A DNA stretch of 64,000 bases, taken from positions 1-64,000 of the forward strand of contig JAJTWR010000446.1 in the NCBI GenBank assembly GCA_021613335.1. The letters run 5' to 3'. The translations under genes were made by a program, and so were the position numbers. The stretch comes from Whitmania pigra (Eukaryota > Annelida > Clitellata > Hirudinida > Haemopidae). How positions within the stretch are numbered: position 1 is the first letter of the stretch; each line of letters begins with the position of its first letter. The notes beneath the pieces were generated by a model that was given only the letters and a program-made list of their open reading frames with translations, did not search any database and was not told where the DNA came from. Positions 46,546 through 58,600 of this stretch are shown here, one piece after another.

Positions 46546-46668
46546 GTCGTGCGTCCGCATGTCCTAACGGTTAAGGCTGCGCCTCTCACGATGGATGCGC
46601 GGGATTCAAACCCCGCTGCGGAGCACCGTCCTAATCATCTAGCTATGCAACGGACATTAATAAAAAAA
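46546..46668 (+). mobile_element. tRNA-derived SINE-A with 13-bp target duplication
   Basis: Pol III A-box-like TGTCCTAACGG and B-box-like GGGATTCAAACCCC are followed by the tail ATCATCTAGCTATGCAACGG and a short A-rich end. ATGTTTTATTAAT occurs at 46533-46545 and again at 46669-46681, a perfect target duplication, so the insertion is fairly young. Confidence 0.92.
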
Positions 46669-47079
46669 ATGTTTTATTAATAAATAAATATATATATATA
46701 ATAGTATATATATATGGTTAGTATATATAATAAGTAATCCTCTTATATATATGATGTAATTTATGGGTGGCCCTTTGACACTTTAAAGTTTTAGCCTAAA
46801 TACTAAAAAATACCGACTTACTTTGAGTTCAGAAATGACAACAGAAATTACTTATTAATACGTTTCATTAAAAATTCTTACTTACATTGCAGTATAGGGC
46901 GCACAGAATATAAATCACAGCTCATAGGACCATAACAGTAGCGAACCACTCTCTTAAGCCACGGCAAACTAAATTAAGTTATCAAGTTATCGCTTGCCTG
47001 ATTGTTGCTTCCGAAGCAGTTTCAGACATTTGGCGACATATTGTTAATAAGCTCGTGTTATAGGCATATAAACGAATTG

Positions 47080-47865
47080 GTAGTGCTAATGAACATTTCC
47101 TAATAACTTTCAAACACTTTATTAATGAATCAGGGTAGTTACAAATAATGACGTTGAATGTCGATATTGGTTTATAAATTGTTTTGCATTGCATTTATTC
47201 GAGAACAGATACTAAAATTGGATGTCAATTTTCCTGCTTTCACTTTTTAAGCAACACATATTCCACCAAGAACTTTATCAGATATATTCCACTCATAAAA
47301 ACAATTCCAAACTTTGCAAGAAGAATGGACCAACTTTTTAAAGTGAATGAATTAATACAAAAGGACACAACTGAAATTAAATGTTTTAAGCAGTAATCAA
47401 TGCATGTCTTAGAAATTATTTCCAAGGGCTCTCCGATAAAGATAGCCACTTACGTAGTAATATCATAGAAATTATCCCAAAGATATGTCCTATCGCTACA
47501 GATGCAAATGCCCATACAAAAGCCCGAGAATTACTCATATCTGTATTAATATTTGTGCTACTTTCATCATTGTTCCTCTGTACATTTTCCTGTTCAAACT
47601 TTTCATTTTCTGGACCAACTGGAGGAATCACGGCGTTTTTATCCTAGTTGTATTTCAAAGGGATGATTTTAAAAATGCGCTCGTGATACGTAATCAGTTG
47701 TTGCATAAATATTTGAATATTTTCATTGAAAGATTGAAATCGCTCGCATTCGTAAGAAGTTAAATATAACGACAAACGCTTATGAAATGTATTCCTGGGA
47801 GACACTTTCTAAACTTTCATCAGTACGGCTCTCTTCAGAAGCTATAAACATTCAGTTTAATTCCT
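47080..47865. repeat. Segmental duplication, unit 2, first part
   Basis: It matches 44915-45700 of unit 1. Homology stops near 47865 and resumes at 50365, so about 2.5 kb was inserted here. Confidence 0.75.
47240..47643 (-). CDS. Small two-helix membrane protein, tandem copy 2 (partial gene model)
   Basis: Same two-exon structure as copy 1: 47643-47454 (acceptor CTAG, donor GTAAGT) and 47370-47240 (acceptor TTTCAG, stop TGA). Shared residues include IPPVGPE-EK, a run of Asn and acidic residues, HIFG inside the first membrane segment (FVWAFASVAIGHIFGIISMI), and SW-I-AK-GI in the second. Splice sites and phase are conserved, while the protein sequence is about half different, so both copies have probably been under selection for some time. 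Its upstream part is separated by the R2-like insertion (47865-50365), which may have cut it from its promoter or first exon. Confidence 0.6.
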
Positions 47866-48078
47866 CTCTCAGTTTAGCTTTTGGGCAATTGGTTAAGAAT
47901 AACTTATTAATAATTGTCACGTTCTTGAACCTCATAATTTAAAGCGGTACTTAACTCAAGTTATGTTAATATTCTAGCATGCAACTTGATTTGATGACGA
48001 TAAATGCTTTCAACAGCACAATTTTAAGCCTTTTGAAGGTCTTTCTTTTTTTTTGCTTTTCCTAATTAATTAATTACG

Positions 48079-48113
48079 ATAATAATAATAATATAATAAT
48101 AATAATAATAATA

Positions 48114-48181
<68 letters not shown>

Positions 48182-48201
48182 TAATAATAATAATAATAAT
48201 A

Positions 48202-48250
<49 letters not shown>

Positions 48251-48262
48251 GATAAAAATAAT
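48079..48262 (+). repeat. Expanded (TAA)n microsatellite inside an R2-like 3' tail
   Basis: Nearly pure AAT repeats for about 180 bases. The equivalent position of the neighbouring element copy (49816-49850) has only a few AAT units. Confidence 0.95.
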
Positions 48263-48335
48263 AAATTAGGTTCGATCATCGTCGAGAGCAAAGAGTTACT
48301 GCTTTTAAATCATATTTTACAAGCTAAGAAGTGGA
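48251..48335 (+). mobile_element. 3' tail of a first R2-like element copy
   Basis: The sequence from AATAAATTAGGTTCGATCAT to TACAAGCTAAGAAG matches 49839-49920, the 3' end of the element that starts immediately after it. This looks like the end of an adjacent copy in head-to-tail order. Confidence 0.75.
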
Positions 48336-49930
48336 CCTTCCATCGGTGTGACTGGCGACATTAATTCATCAGTCAAATGCAATTACATGGCCTTTGCCGA
48401 TGACTTGATTCTTTTATCCTCCACGGATATTGGAATGAAAAGACTTCTGGAACAAGTTGAAGAGTCTTTAGCAAAAGTGGGATTGAGTATCAATGCTCAA
48501 AAATGCGCATCTCCGAGGGCGGAAGTGCAGAGCAAGAATAATCCATGGATTGTCAACCCGGATCCTTATCTTGAAGTCAATCAACATAAAATTACGGCAA
48601 TGAATATTCTTGATACCTACAAGTACCTTGGTACCCAGGTTAAAATATGTTTCAATAGGATAAAAAATTCAAAACAAGTTACATCTAATATCCAGGGCTC
48701 CATTGAAACCCAATCAAAAACTTTACATCCTCAGGTCTCATTTAATACCAAGTCTTGTTCATTACCTGACCTTCAATAGCATTTCGTTGAAATCTCTCAG
48801 TGCTTCTGACACCAAGATAAGATCTGTTGTGCGACAATGGCTCCGACTTCCTAAAGCGCCGGTTGCTTTCTTCCACACGGGAGTTAAGGATGGTGGACTC
48901 GGATTGTTGCAGCTCAGAAAATGGGTGCCGATCATAAGAATTAATCGAATGTCGGAAATGGTGGGGCAGTGCAAGACCAATGAGGATGAGTTTCTGCTTG
49001 ATACGTTGAAAGATAGCAGCGCAATTCTCTGCGAATACAGAAAGTTCGGAATAGCAAAAGGGCCCGCAGCCAAAAAACAACTGAAACACGAAACTGCGGC
49101 AAGTTTGTAGTGCCTGGACCATATCTTCCAGGTTTGCCCAGGTATGGATGCAGAGAGAAGAGAGCGGCATAACAATCTTGTCCGCCATTTAGAAAAGAAG
49201 CTGACCAAGAAAGGCTACATCACCAAAATTGAGCCTCGAATTAATGTTGAAGGGAATCTCAGAATTCCATACCTGGTGGCATGGGAGAGGGATCTGTCAG
49301 TAGTCTGCGATGTCATCATCGTTTCTGATACAGTCCCATTGGACGAAGAACACGTCAACAAAGTCCAAAAATATGACGATAGCGACATTTACATTTGGAT
49401 GACAAACAACCGTCCAAGTGGGTTTTCCTCTCCTTAGGTTCTCGTGACTGCATTCGTTTGCAACTGGAGAGGAGTGATCTCTTCAAAATCGTACTCCTCT
49501 TGGCGCGGCCTCGGTTTCTGCAGAAGCATGTTAATGAATTTAACAACAACGGCTCTCTCTGGTTCTTACCTGATGCGGAAGCATCACAAGCGCAAAACTA
49601 AAAAACGATGGAGGAAACGAGTGGAATTGTAGCGAGGACATTTATTATGTATTGGACGATTGTTTTTTTTTTAATGTCGATGGTGCTGTGGTTTGCGCAT
49701 TATGTCCCGGGCTTCTCTCAGGCCCAGAAGGGGGACTTCAAATATTTGTTGAGGTTTTTTTACATCGTCTGCGATCGAGTTTAAACATTTGTTTGGCTGA
49801 GAAAATAAACGTAAAAAAAAATAATAGTAATAATAACGATAAAAGTAATAAATTAGGTTCGATCATCGTCGAGAGCAAAGAGCTACTGTTTTTAAATCAT
49901 CATATATTTTACAAACTAAGAAGAGGATAG
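48336..49930 (+). pseudogene. R2-clade-like non-LTR retrotransposon, 5' truncated, with endonuclease domain
   Basis: The plus-strand frames are broken by frameshifts. The RT end has YMAFADDLILLSS with the catalytic FADD, followed by INAQKC. The thumb has QKLYILRSHLIPSLVH and VRQWLRLPKAPVAFFH and GGLGLLQLR, a pattern typical of R2-type elements. A C-terminal endonuclease-like region follows: HIFQVCPG (49117-49140), RHNNLVRHLEKKL, IPYLVAWERDLSVVCDVIIV, and AFVCNWRGVISSKS to the stop near 49630. The expected PD-type endonuclease motif reads PY, so the nuclease is probably dead. The 3' untranslated part ends around 49930. Confidence 0.8.
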
Positions 49931-50364
49931 GAATAACGTGACAATTCCGCATTAGCCCTTTAAAGATTCTTTATTTAAAAAATGTTTCAATTCGACACTA
50001 ATTTTTTTTGCTTTAACAATATTATACGAAAATGGACGAGATTTCTCGTATAAATCCATAAAAACTATTCAACTGCAGGCGAGAATTCTCGGGATAATCC
50101 ACGAAAGGGTTAATATCATTAAGGACTTCTCTAAAAGTGTTCCTTATGCATTTCATCACTTCTCTAAAATAATTTGAATCTTTCTGTATAATTTTCCATA
50201 ATTTTCTTTGCTAAGAATTCAACTTGATTATAGAATATGTAACTCTTTCCTAAATACTTTTGCAAATTCCAAACCGATATTAATTAATAGTTCTAGTCAT
50301 TTAACTTTTTCAAAAATTCAAAAATTTTTTGTTAATCATTGCACACATTCTTTCCTTGCTGGTC
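49931..50364. other. Inserted DNA right of the R2-like element
   Basis: AT-rich sequence between the element and the point where duplication unit 2 resumes. It contains GCGAGAATTCTCGGGATAAT and GAGATTTCTCGTATAAAT, a loosely self-complementary pair. Confidence 0.35.
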
Positions 50365-50940
50365 TTCAAGTAATTACTTTTCACTCCTCTTGGTATTTAT
50401 CCAACTTTTATATCGATAATAAACAATTTAATTGAAATAATTTAATAAATAAATATTTCCTTTGCATGGGAAGTTATTTATCGGAAGAAAAGAAAAACCT
50501 TAGTGTTCATACATTAATTTTCTTCTAAATTTAAATCAAAAGAAATCTAACCATTATACACAAACGTATTGTGTATTTTTAACTTTAATTTAAAACTACT
50601 TACGTCACGAATACATAGAGAGAGAATAAATCGAAAAATATTGGAATTAAAGTGAAAAAGTTTAAAAAGCAATTTAATAAATAGAGTTTCGGTTTCAATT
50701 TGCTGATAATTCATTCATTAAGGAAATAATAATAAGGATAATGCTGAAAATGAAATTTAGTGTCTGGTTTTGAAGGTTACTTGAGTAAATTACAAAGAGC
50801 TGCATTGTTCCCCTTTAACTCCTGTAAAGCGTGTATTTACATAAGCAGTAGTTTCAGAACGCAATCTTTCAACTGAGGAAATTGGAAAGGCAGGAAATAG
50901 CGCTGCAGTGAAATTGAAAGGTATATTATATTTCGAAAAC
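50365..50940. repeat. Segmental duplication, unit 2, second part
   Basis: It matches 45720-46275 of unit 1 (CAAGTAATTACTTTTCACTC, ATTATACACAAACGTATT, GCAGGAAATAGCGCT). Confidence 0.8.
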
Positions 50941-50949
50941 ATCCAACCA

Positions 50950-51125
50950 CAGTAAAACCTCTCTGTAACGAAATTGCAAGGGACCAAAATCGCAAATCGT
51001 TATAGAGAATTTCATAATGTGGAGGTAGTTTTTTGTTATATCAGTGCCGGATAAAGCCGGTGGGTGGTCTGTGGTCCGCTTGGAGGACAAGCACCCTTTG
51101 AAAATCTCCCAATTACACCACAGCA
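50950..51125. mobile_element. Possible pogo/Tigger-like transposon end
   Basis: It starts CAGTAAAACCTCTCTGTAAC, then GAAATTGCAAGGGACC, which resembles pogo/Tigger-type inverted ends. No partner end or transposase was identified. Confidence 0.35.
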
Positions 51126-51350
51126 TTACAGACTAGTAACCTAATACATAAATAACACACTTTTAGTTAGGAATCACTGAACGGCTTCTTCCAAAGCTGT
51201 AATACATAATGCACAAACACGAAATGAAATGAAAACAAATTATACTTATCAAATTTATTTACAGGGAGAAATTTAGTCAGAATTATTAAAATTTGCAAGA
51301 CAAAAAAAATGTAACTAACAAGCAAATATGGCTAAATGGATGGAGTTATA

Positions 51351-51684
51351 GCCAGAGATGGGCAAAATACTGGCCACTGAGTGTTTGAATTATCAGATAC
51401 TAAAACACTTTATAAAAGTAGTTAAAATACAAAATACTTTTTTGGAGAGCTCAAAATATTAAAATTGAAAATAAGTATTTCGAAATACCTTTGTGAAAAA
51501 TACAAATACAACGCAGTTGACACTTAAAATATGTTTCATCGCTCCTTCCATTGCTATGGAATTTAAATTTAATTTATCGCAGTAGAAATTCATGGTCTTA
51601 CTGTTGAAAAAAGTTGAAAAAAGCTGTTTAAAACTATCAACATCATACAAAATCACTTTCTAATAAGCACCATCCCTGCATACG
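51351..51684. mobile_element. hAT-like non-autonomous element
   Basis: It starts CAGAGATGGGCAAAATACTG and ends near CACCATCCCTG at 51683, which reversed reads CAGGGATGGTG. The interior has repeated AAATACTTTT-like blocks. The target duplication is not clear. Confidence 0.5.
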
Positions 51685-51999
51685 AAAAGAGCCGCTCAGC
51701 CGATGCAGAGGATGGTATGCCAGTGTTGTATTTTTAAAAATATTTAAAAATATAAGTTTATTCACTCTGTGTTACTTGTGAAAAATATCCGGTGTTATAC
51801 ATTTGCCGCCCCTTTTCTCCAGTTTTTCTGCTGTGTCCACTGAAGGATCAGATTTCAATTTGGCATTTGGTATAACGTATCGATTGGTGTACGAGCCATC
51901 AAGGAAAATCACCTTCATAATTTCTTAAAACTTTTCGTGAAGTATAAAATAACGTCAATTCGTTCTACACCAAGTTCAGATTTTATATTTTATTCGTGA

Positions 52000-52690
52000 G
52001 CAGTCTGAAGCTCAGTCCATTTTGTATATTTCAGAATCTTTGTGTGACTTTTCAAAGAAGGTCTGTAATGGAGAGAGAGAAGGAAGGCATTGCGTTATAT
52101 CTTAGAAAGAGAGTGCAATAGAGTCTGTTGAATAGAAGAATAAAAAAACTTTGCTCTGAAATGGGGAGAAACATGGAGCATCGAATCTGCAAAAAGAAAC
52201 GAATGGATTGTTTAATACATCGATGGGATTTGACTGCGTGTCATCGACATGTTGACTGAGGAAATATCTGGAAGATCTCAGCAAGTTCATGGTCTTGCAA
52301 ACAAATATGCCTTTCTCACATTGTGAAACCTGTTTGATGATAATTATGCTTGTCAGCGTAGTTGATGAAAAAACAGAGAAAAAAAGAGTTATTTGCCAAT
52401 AGGAAGAGATTGAAGTGTTTTCTGGAAACTTCGGGAAATGGATGGACCCCTTCAACTTTTAATCTTCATGACCCAGGCTATTATTGCTGCTAGCTGTGAG
52501 CGCTCATTCTCCAAACTTAATAAAAAAACTACCTTCGATCATCTATGAGCCAGGTATGACTTGCAGACTTGGCAGTCCTCTCTATAGAGAGGGAGGTTGT
52601 CGGTGGAAGGAATTTTGAAACTATTATGTAAAAAAACTTTGCGGAAAGGAAAATTTATTTGTAAATTTTAAGTTGGTTGTAGTTACATGA
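52000..52690 (+). pseudogene. hAT transposase C-terminal remnant
   Basis: The plus frame at about 52465-52600 reads TQAIIAASCERSFSKLNKKT, matching the dimerisation region of hAT transposases (A-CERSFSKLK). Stops follow. The AT-rich sequence upstream to 52000 is probably more of the same element. Confidence 0.7.
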
Positions 52691-53070
52691 AAATAAATAT
52701 TTGAGAGCTTTTCGAAATGTTGAAGGTTAATGTATTATTAACGATCAAGAGGGAGCGGCAAGAACAGTTGGCACGCCACTGGGTTGACGCAGGTGCACTG
52801 GCTGTTTATTTCTTTCCAGGAAAAGGTTCCTTATTCTCTCGACACTGTTGGATGGAACCAATCATAATTTGAAAAGGAATGGGATGCAGATACTCGCTCA
52901 TACATCAAGATCCAAACGGTTGGCAAAGCACTGCTTTAGGTCTTAGCCTAAATGCCTAATGGTCAGCAATATGTAATTTGCTTATGTATAGGGCTGCGAA
53001 CGATTAAAATTTTCTTGATTGATTAATCGGAATTTATTTTAATCGATTAATTTTTTTCATGAATTTCGAT

Positions 53071-53328
53071 TGGCTGATATTTTAGTAGATTTTGTTAGAA
53101 TTGCTAATCAGATCCAACGTGAATATAGGCTCGAGGTGAGCTGTTTTAGGATTATTATGATGGTTTTGATGACTGGTTTCTGGCGGTTTCCTGAGCTTTT
53201 TAGTCTAAGATTTTTAGCTTGTAAATAAAGCTTTATTAATTTCCAATTCCTTATTTCTGGTAAACTGGGTGTTGGTGGTGGGAGCGGTACTACCTGTCAC
53301 GGGCTTCGAGTGAAGAACGTGACACTTA
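53071..53328 (+). repeat. LTR-like repeat (copy b)
   Basis: It matches 3683-3954: TTGTTAGAATTGCTAATCA, ATATAGGCTCGA, GTAAATAAAGCTTT, GGTGTTGGTGGTGGGAGCGG, TACTACCTG and a GAACGTGACA end. No gag or pol beside it. Probably a solo or truncated LTR. Confidence 0.55.
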
Positions 53329-53339
53329 GTCAGCTAAAA

Positions 53340-53720
53340 CAATCACTCTGCTCAATTTTCTTTGTACATCTCAGCAATGACAGCATCGATTGTGAGTCGA
53401 TAAATTGGCAAGTTGTAGGCATGGTTTTAAAGAACTGCACGTAACACTGTCCGCAGACCGTCCATCATCTTCCGCAGCTAAAGTCGGACGTCCTGAACTG
53501 GCAATCCAGTTAGCTAAAGCGACTTTTAAGTCTGCAGACAGTTTTGAGGCTTCTTTGTTTGTCCGATACGACAAGAAATTCGCTATTGATCGTGCTTCAG
53601 AACTCTTCTTCTGTCAGTCACTTTCGGTAACTTCTTGGTATTTGAGAGGATGTGCCGAAGGTGATACGTTAGCGCCGTATTTGAACCGCAGAAAGTTAAT
53701 TGCTACACTGCAGTGAACTT
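53340..53720 (-). pseudogene. Possible hAT (ZBED-like) transposase fragment
   Basis: The minus-strand frame has LKVALANWIASSGRPTLAAE and then DDG, resembling the hAT segment in which a Trp-Ile block is followed by a Pro and an acidic-Gly pair before the catalytic domain. The frame is interrupted. A plus-strand open frame at 53405-53716 overlaps it and shows no family resemblance. Confidence 0.3.
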
Positions 53721-55660
53721 TGTCGCCATCGACTATTTTTCCAAGAGTATTTAGTTTGTGTGTATTTCGTCCATTTCGTATTTAGTTTATAAACACAATG
53801 CTCATTCAACTTTCCGCTGGGGTGCATGACTGTCATGTTATTTTCAATACTCGACATTGTCGTTCACGTTCTAACAAAATAACAAAGCTAATGTACCTCG
53901 ATGGAGAAGAGGTCTGCCCTGTATCCTTGCACCTCCAGGTCCATCGACAGATCTGCATACTTATTCTCTTAGAGACTCGTTGCTATGTTGAAACCTCTCC
54001 TCCCACGGTGTTTGAGCATCAGGCTAGACACAGTCCTCTATTAGCAGTAACACAATTGCAAGTGTCACGTCTTCGAGTCGTCGAAATAATTCGTTGATTT
54101 CATTCTTCTAAAAAATTGAAAAATTGTGTTCAACAGATTTATTTCCAACTGAGAAATCATATGTAATCATTTTAAATTTTCAAAATGCCGCATGTAAACT
54201 TTTTTAGACTCTCAAAAAAAGAGATGTTTTGATACTGTTGTAGCATCTCTGACCAGATCATGATTTAAGATCATGGCAGGAAATTAACCACATATTACGA
54301 ACAGGGACAGCGCTTTTTCTGGGAAGTATGTTCGGTTCTACTATTTTTTGCTAGTTTTGGTTCTAGATTTCTTTGCAGGCTCAAGAGTTTTCATTTCTCT
54401 GTTTTTACATGCAAATATTACATTGTTTCCCCGCCGAATGGATACTATTCATTATTTCAACTTTTTGCTAACATTCCCAACTGTTCCAGAAACACTTAAT
54501 ACATGATGTTGATGCTATAAGCGTTTACTAATCACATTAGCCCTCGTCAGTTGGCCATTCGAGGAAAAATAAGTTTGGGTCCCAACCGAATCAATTGTAA
54601 CGGTAGAATGCAATCAGTAGGCATCGAAACCTTACCAACAAGCAACTTTAAAATGTTTACTGATTTTTAAAACCACTGCATGTATTAAATGATAAAACAA
54701 TTTAAAAAAAACATGACATTGATTAAGCAATCTTATACACAGCGAAATGTGTCAGCTAACATCGCCTACTCAGCCAAGCAGTCCTGGAGTACACTGAGCC
54801 GATTGGCGGAAAGTCTTTGTGTGATCCAGTTTAAACGAATTTGAAAACATCGCCAGTCACAGAACAACTCCTCTAAATAAAATAACACTTAGATTAATTA
54901 CACCAAAATAGTTTTAAATATACAGAATAAAATAACAGCTACTGAAACGCATTTGGGACCTAAATGTGCGACACAATAGGCGGAACTATATATTATGTCG
55001 GAGGCATTTACGAACGAATCCTTTCCAACAACCAAGAGAAAGCGGTGTATTAATACCCGTCAAAGACTGCGATTTAAAGGCGAGGCGAGTGTTTTAGAAA
55101 GAGGAAAAAATAGTCAAATTATCTGCATTTCGGATTCTCTTTGACGGATATATTTGCGATATTTCGGATTATATTTCTCTTGGGGTCCTAACAACAGCTG
55201 TCTTTCTCAGAATATCGTAAGTCAAACGGTCTACTAGAGCTTGGTAATGTTATGGCGATGAATTCGACCAAATAATTCTCATCTAAGATTTGTTTGCTTG
55301 CCTTCTCTAATGAATAGGGATTTCTTTCGTTTCATTTCGTTTATATTTTTAAGGTTTTCGTCGATATCATTAAACTGGTAAATTTCGTCGTTGATGCATT
55401 TGTTTTGTTACCGCCACAGGAATTGCAAGAAAGTTGCTACAATAGTTTCAGTTGATAATTTAGTTTTTTCTGTGTGGATATTATTTTTTCCATTGTGTGC
55501 TTCATAATGGTGCTTTTTAATGGTTTGTGTGCAGAGTTAATTACCTTGATAGCCTTTGGGAATGTAATTCTAAGATTCAATTTTTAGTTGATGCATTTTT
55601 AGTTAACAGTTTTTTTTCACATACCTAGCTCAGAATCACTTATTCAACTTATAATTGGTC
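53721..55660. other. Intergenic and upstream of beta-catenin copy B
   Basis: Moderate GC at 53800-54100 with an open frame (53798-54097) of unknown nature. The segment 55000-55650 should contain the promoter and 5' untranslated region of copy B. No specific elements assigned. Confidence 0.4.
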
Positions 55661-58600
55661 ATGTCCTATCAAAAGAATATGATGCCTCAACAGATAAATG
55701 GTTACTAATTTAAGAATTATATGCACTGAATCAATTAATAATCCACCTTAAAATTCTATCTTTGATTTTAGTTCGCCCTTCACCGGGTCAACCTGCAACG
55801 CCTGGCAATCCTCATCAGACTTATCTAAGCATTGGAGATATGCCACCAATGGATACAGCACAGCAAACAATGTTGTGGCAACAAAATCAGTATTTGGTTG
55901 ATTCTGGCATCAACTCTGGAACAACAACTCAGGCACCGTCAATAAGTGCGAAAAACGGAATCGAGTCTGGGGATATTGCTTCGCAGCCACCGATATTATA
56001 TAACTACGATGAATTTTCCATGCCACCTGTATATGGACAACCACAAGTTAATGGTAAGTTTGAGTGACTCAAATGTTCATTATGGGTGTGATAGCGTTTA
56101 TGAAAGCAATTTGGCATCTGGCACTTACGAAGCAGTTACGAAAACGATTTTGACCAAAACACATGTTTGCTTAGAAATCACTGGTATGCAGTGTGTCCCA
56201 CCACCCAACATACAACCCTCAGTATATCCTGAGTCAATGAATGAAAGTGTTCTGCCAACTAAAATGATGCCTGATCCAACCCTTCCAATGGAATCAATGT
56301 CAAATGCAACTCAAGTACTGAGAAATGCTGTGTCCAATCTAATTAATTACCAGGTGAGTCATTTTATGGCTATTTTCTTTGGCTGTAAGCCAAAGTGTGA
56401 ATTTTGTAAGAGGTTCAAATGAAAAGGTGCAGGTTAGCTGAAAGGGTTACGTGCCTGCATGTGGCAGTAATGGCGACAGTCATAACGTGTCGTGTTCGAA
56501 ACCCAGCCTTCACTGCCGCCAGCACTCTTGGGAAGGAGCGCTGTATAAATGGTTAAAAGAACCGCCTCTGATGCTATGCTTATGACTCTATATAAATGAA
56601 GTTACAATTATAAAAAGGTTCTTCCTCTTAGTAATTATATTAAGAACAAGGCCACTAATTTATCATATTTTGATAATATATTTAACTTATTACTTATTAA
56701 GATGAGAAATGGTCTATAAAACAACTTGCAATTGCATTTCATTTGCAGCAATTTTTCTTAAACGATATTTTACAATTTGCTGGGTGGTCATTTGGAGGGG
56801 CAGTTGCCCATGTGGGAAAAAGCTGAAATAACATTCCTGACAATTTGTCTGTCATAAAATAATTATCTTTTTAGGATGACAGTGATTTGGCCCAAGTGGC
56901 TATTCCAGAACTAGCCCAATTATTGAATGGTGAGGACCATGTCGTGGTGGGTCAGGCAGCAACAATGGTCCAACAGCTCTCCAAAAAGGAGGCAACGAGA
57001 CTTGCAATCATCAATTCACCACAAATGATTGCATCCCTCATCCATGGCATAAATACTACAGCAGACACAGAGACTATGAGATGCATTGCTGGGACTCTTC
57101 ACAATCTTTCTCATCATATACAAGGCCTCCAAACTATTTACAAGGCTGGAGTCATACCTGCCCTCGTGAAATTGCTGAGGTATTTTTTTAAACAAAAAAA
57201 CACAATATTCATGTTTAAACTATTTTATAACAATTTAAAATTTCAGCTCAAATGTTGAGTCAATACTTTTTTATGCCATCACAACTCTCCACAACCTGTT
57301 GCTTATTCAAGAAGGTTCAAAAATAGCTGTAAGGGCAGAGGGTGGATTGCAAAAGATGGTGGCTCTTCTCCAAAATAACAATGTTAAGTTCTTGGCTATC
57401 ACTACTGATTGCCTTCAACTATTGGCTTATGGAAATCAGGATAGCAAGGTATGCCTGAGTAGTTAGCACATCTAAAAAAAAAAAGATAATATATTATTTG
57501 TTTGTATTTTCTTATTTCCAGTTGACCATTTTGACAAGCAATGGCCCATCAGAACTAGTCAGAATAATGCAGACATATTCATATGAGAAACTTCTTTGGA
57601 CCACTTCAAGGGTTCTTAAAGTTCTGTCAGTTTGTCCCCAGAACAAAATGGCCATCATTAACGCTGGTTTGTTTTTGACTCGTAGACTTTTTCAATTTAA
57701 CTTTTGTCATGTCACACTATGTGAAAAACTGTGTTCATGTTGATCAGAGGGTGCTTTATTTATTATCTATATTATTTATTATTGTGTTGTTGCAAGCTAG
57801 TGGCTATGAAAAATGTAAAATTCTTTATCTTGATATATTTTTTAATAATCGTTGCATCATATAGATGGTGCTAATTTTTAAGAAAACTGTCAATTGTTTT
57901 TAGGTGGAATGTCAACCCTAGCAATGCATCTGCGTAGCAATAGTCCACGTCTCGTCCAAAACTGCCTGTGGACGTTGAGGAACCTTTCCGATACTGCTAC
58001 TCAGGCTGTACGTCATTCTTTATAAGATATTGTAAAAAATTGAGGCTTCATTAATTTTATTTTGATTTCTATTGGCAGGATAATCTTGAGCATTTACTAC
58101 AAATCTTGGTGCAAATGTTGAGTGCCAATGATACAAGTGTTGTTACATGTGTGGCAGGAATCTTGTCTAATTTGACTTGCAACAATCAAACCAACAAGAT
58201 GTTTGTTTGTCGTAGTGGAGGCATCGAGACCTTGATCAGTACTCTTATCCAATTTGGTGATAAGGAGGAAATAACTGAACCAGCTGTTGGTTGAGAATAT
58301 TTCTGTGATTATAAGTCGGTAGCGGTCTGTAATTGTTTTCCATGTCTTAGGTGTGTGCCCTTCGTCACTTGACCAGTCGTCATCCGGAGGCAGAGTCTGC
58401 ACAGAATGCAGTCAGAATGTATAATGGTCTCCCGTTGCTTATTAAACTTCTACAGCCACCAAGCAGGTGGCCCCTAATGAAAGCAGTCATGGGACTCATA
58501 AGGAACCTGGCTCTCTCTCCTGGAAATCAGGCCCCCCTTAGGGAACACGGTGCAATCCCAAAAGTGGCGCAAATCCTTGTGAGAGCTCATCAAGATACGC

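Noticed and set aside
46453..46680. 75-codon plus-strand frame
   Set aside because: It is translated SINE-A sequence; the same peptide pattern ([23 protein letters not shown]) recurs at other SINE-A copies.
48070..48291. Leu/Ile/Tyr-rich 73-codon frame
   Set aside because: Translation of an AAT microsatellite; not a protein.
48742..49208. Two 148-codon minus-strand frames
   Set aside because: Both are antisense to the R2-like thumb and endonuclease region.
52102..52455. 117-codon minus-strand gene
   Set aside because: Lies in a decayed hAT element; the plus strand carries the recognisable transposase motif and this frame resembles nothing.
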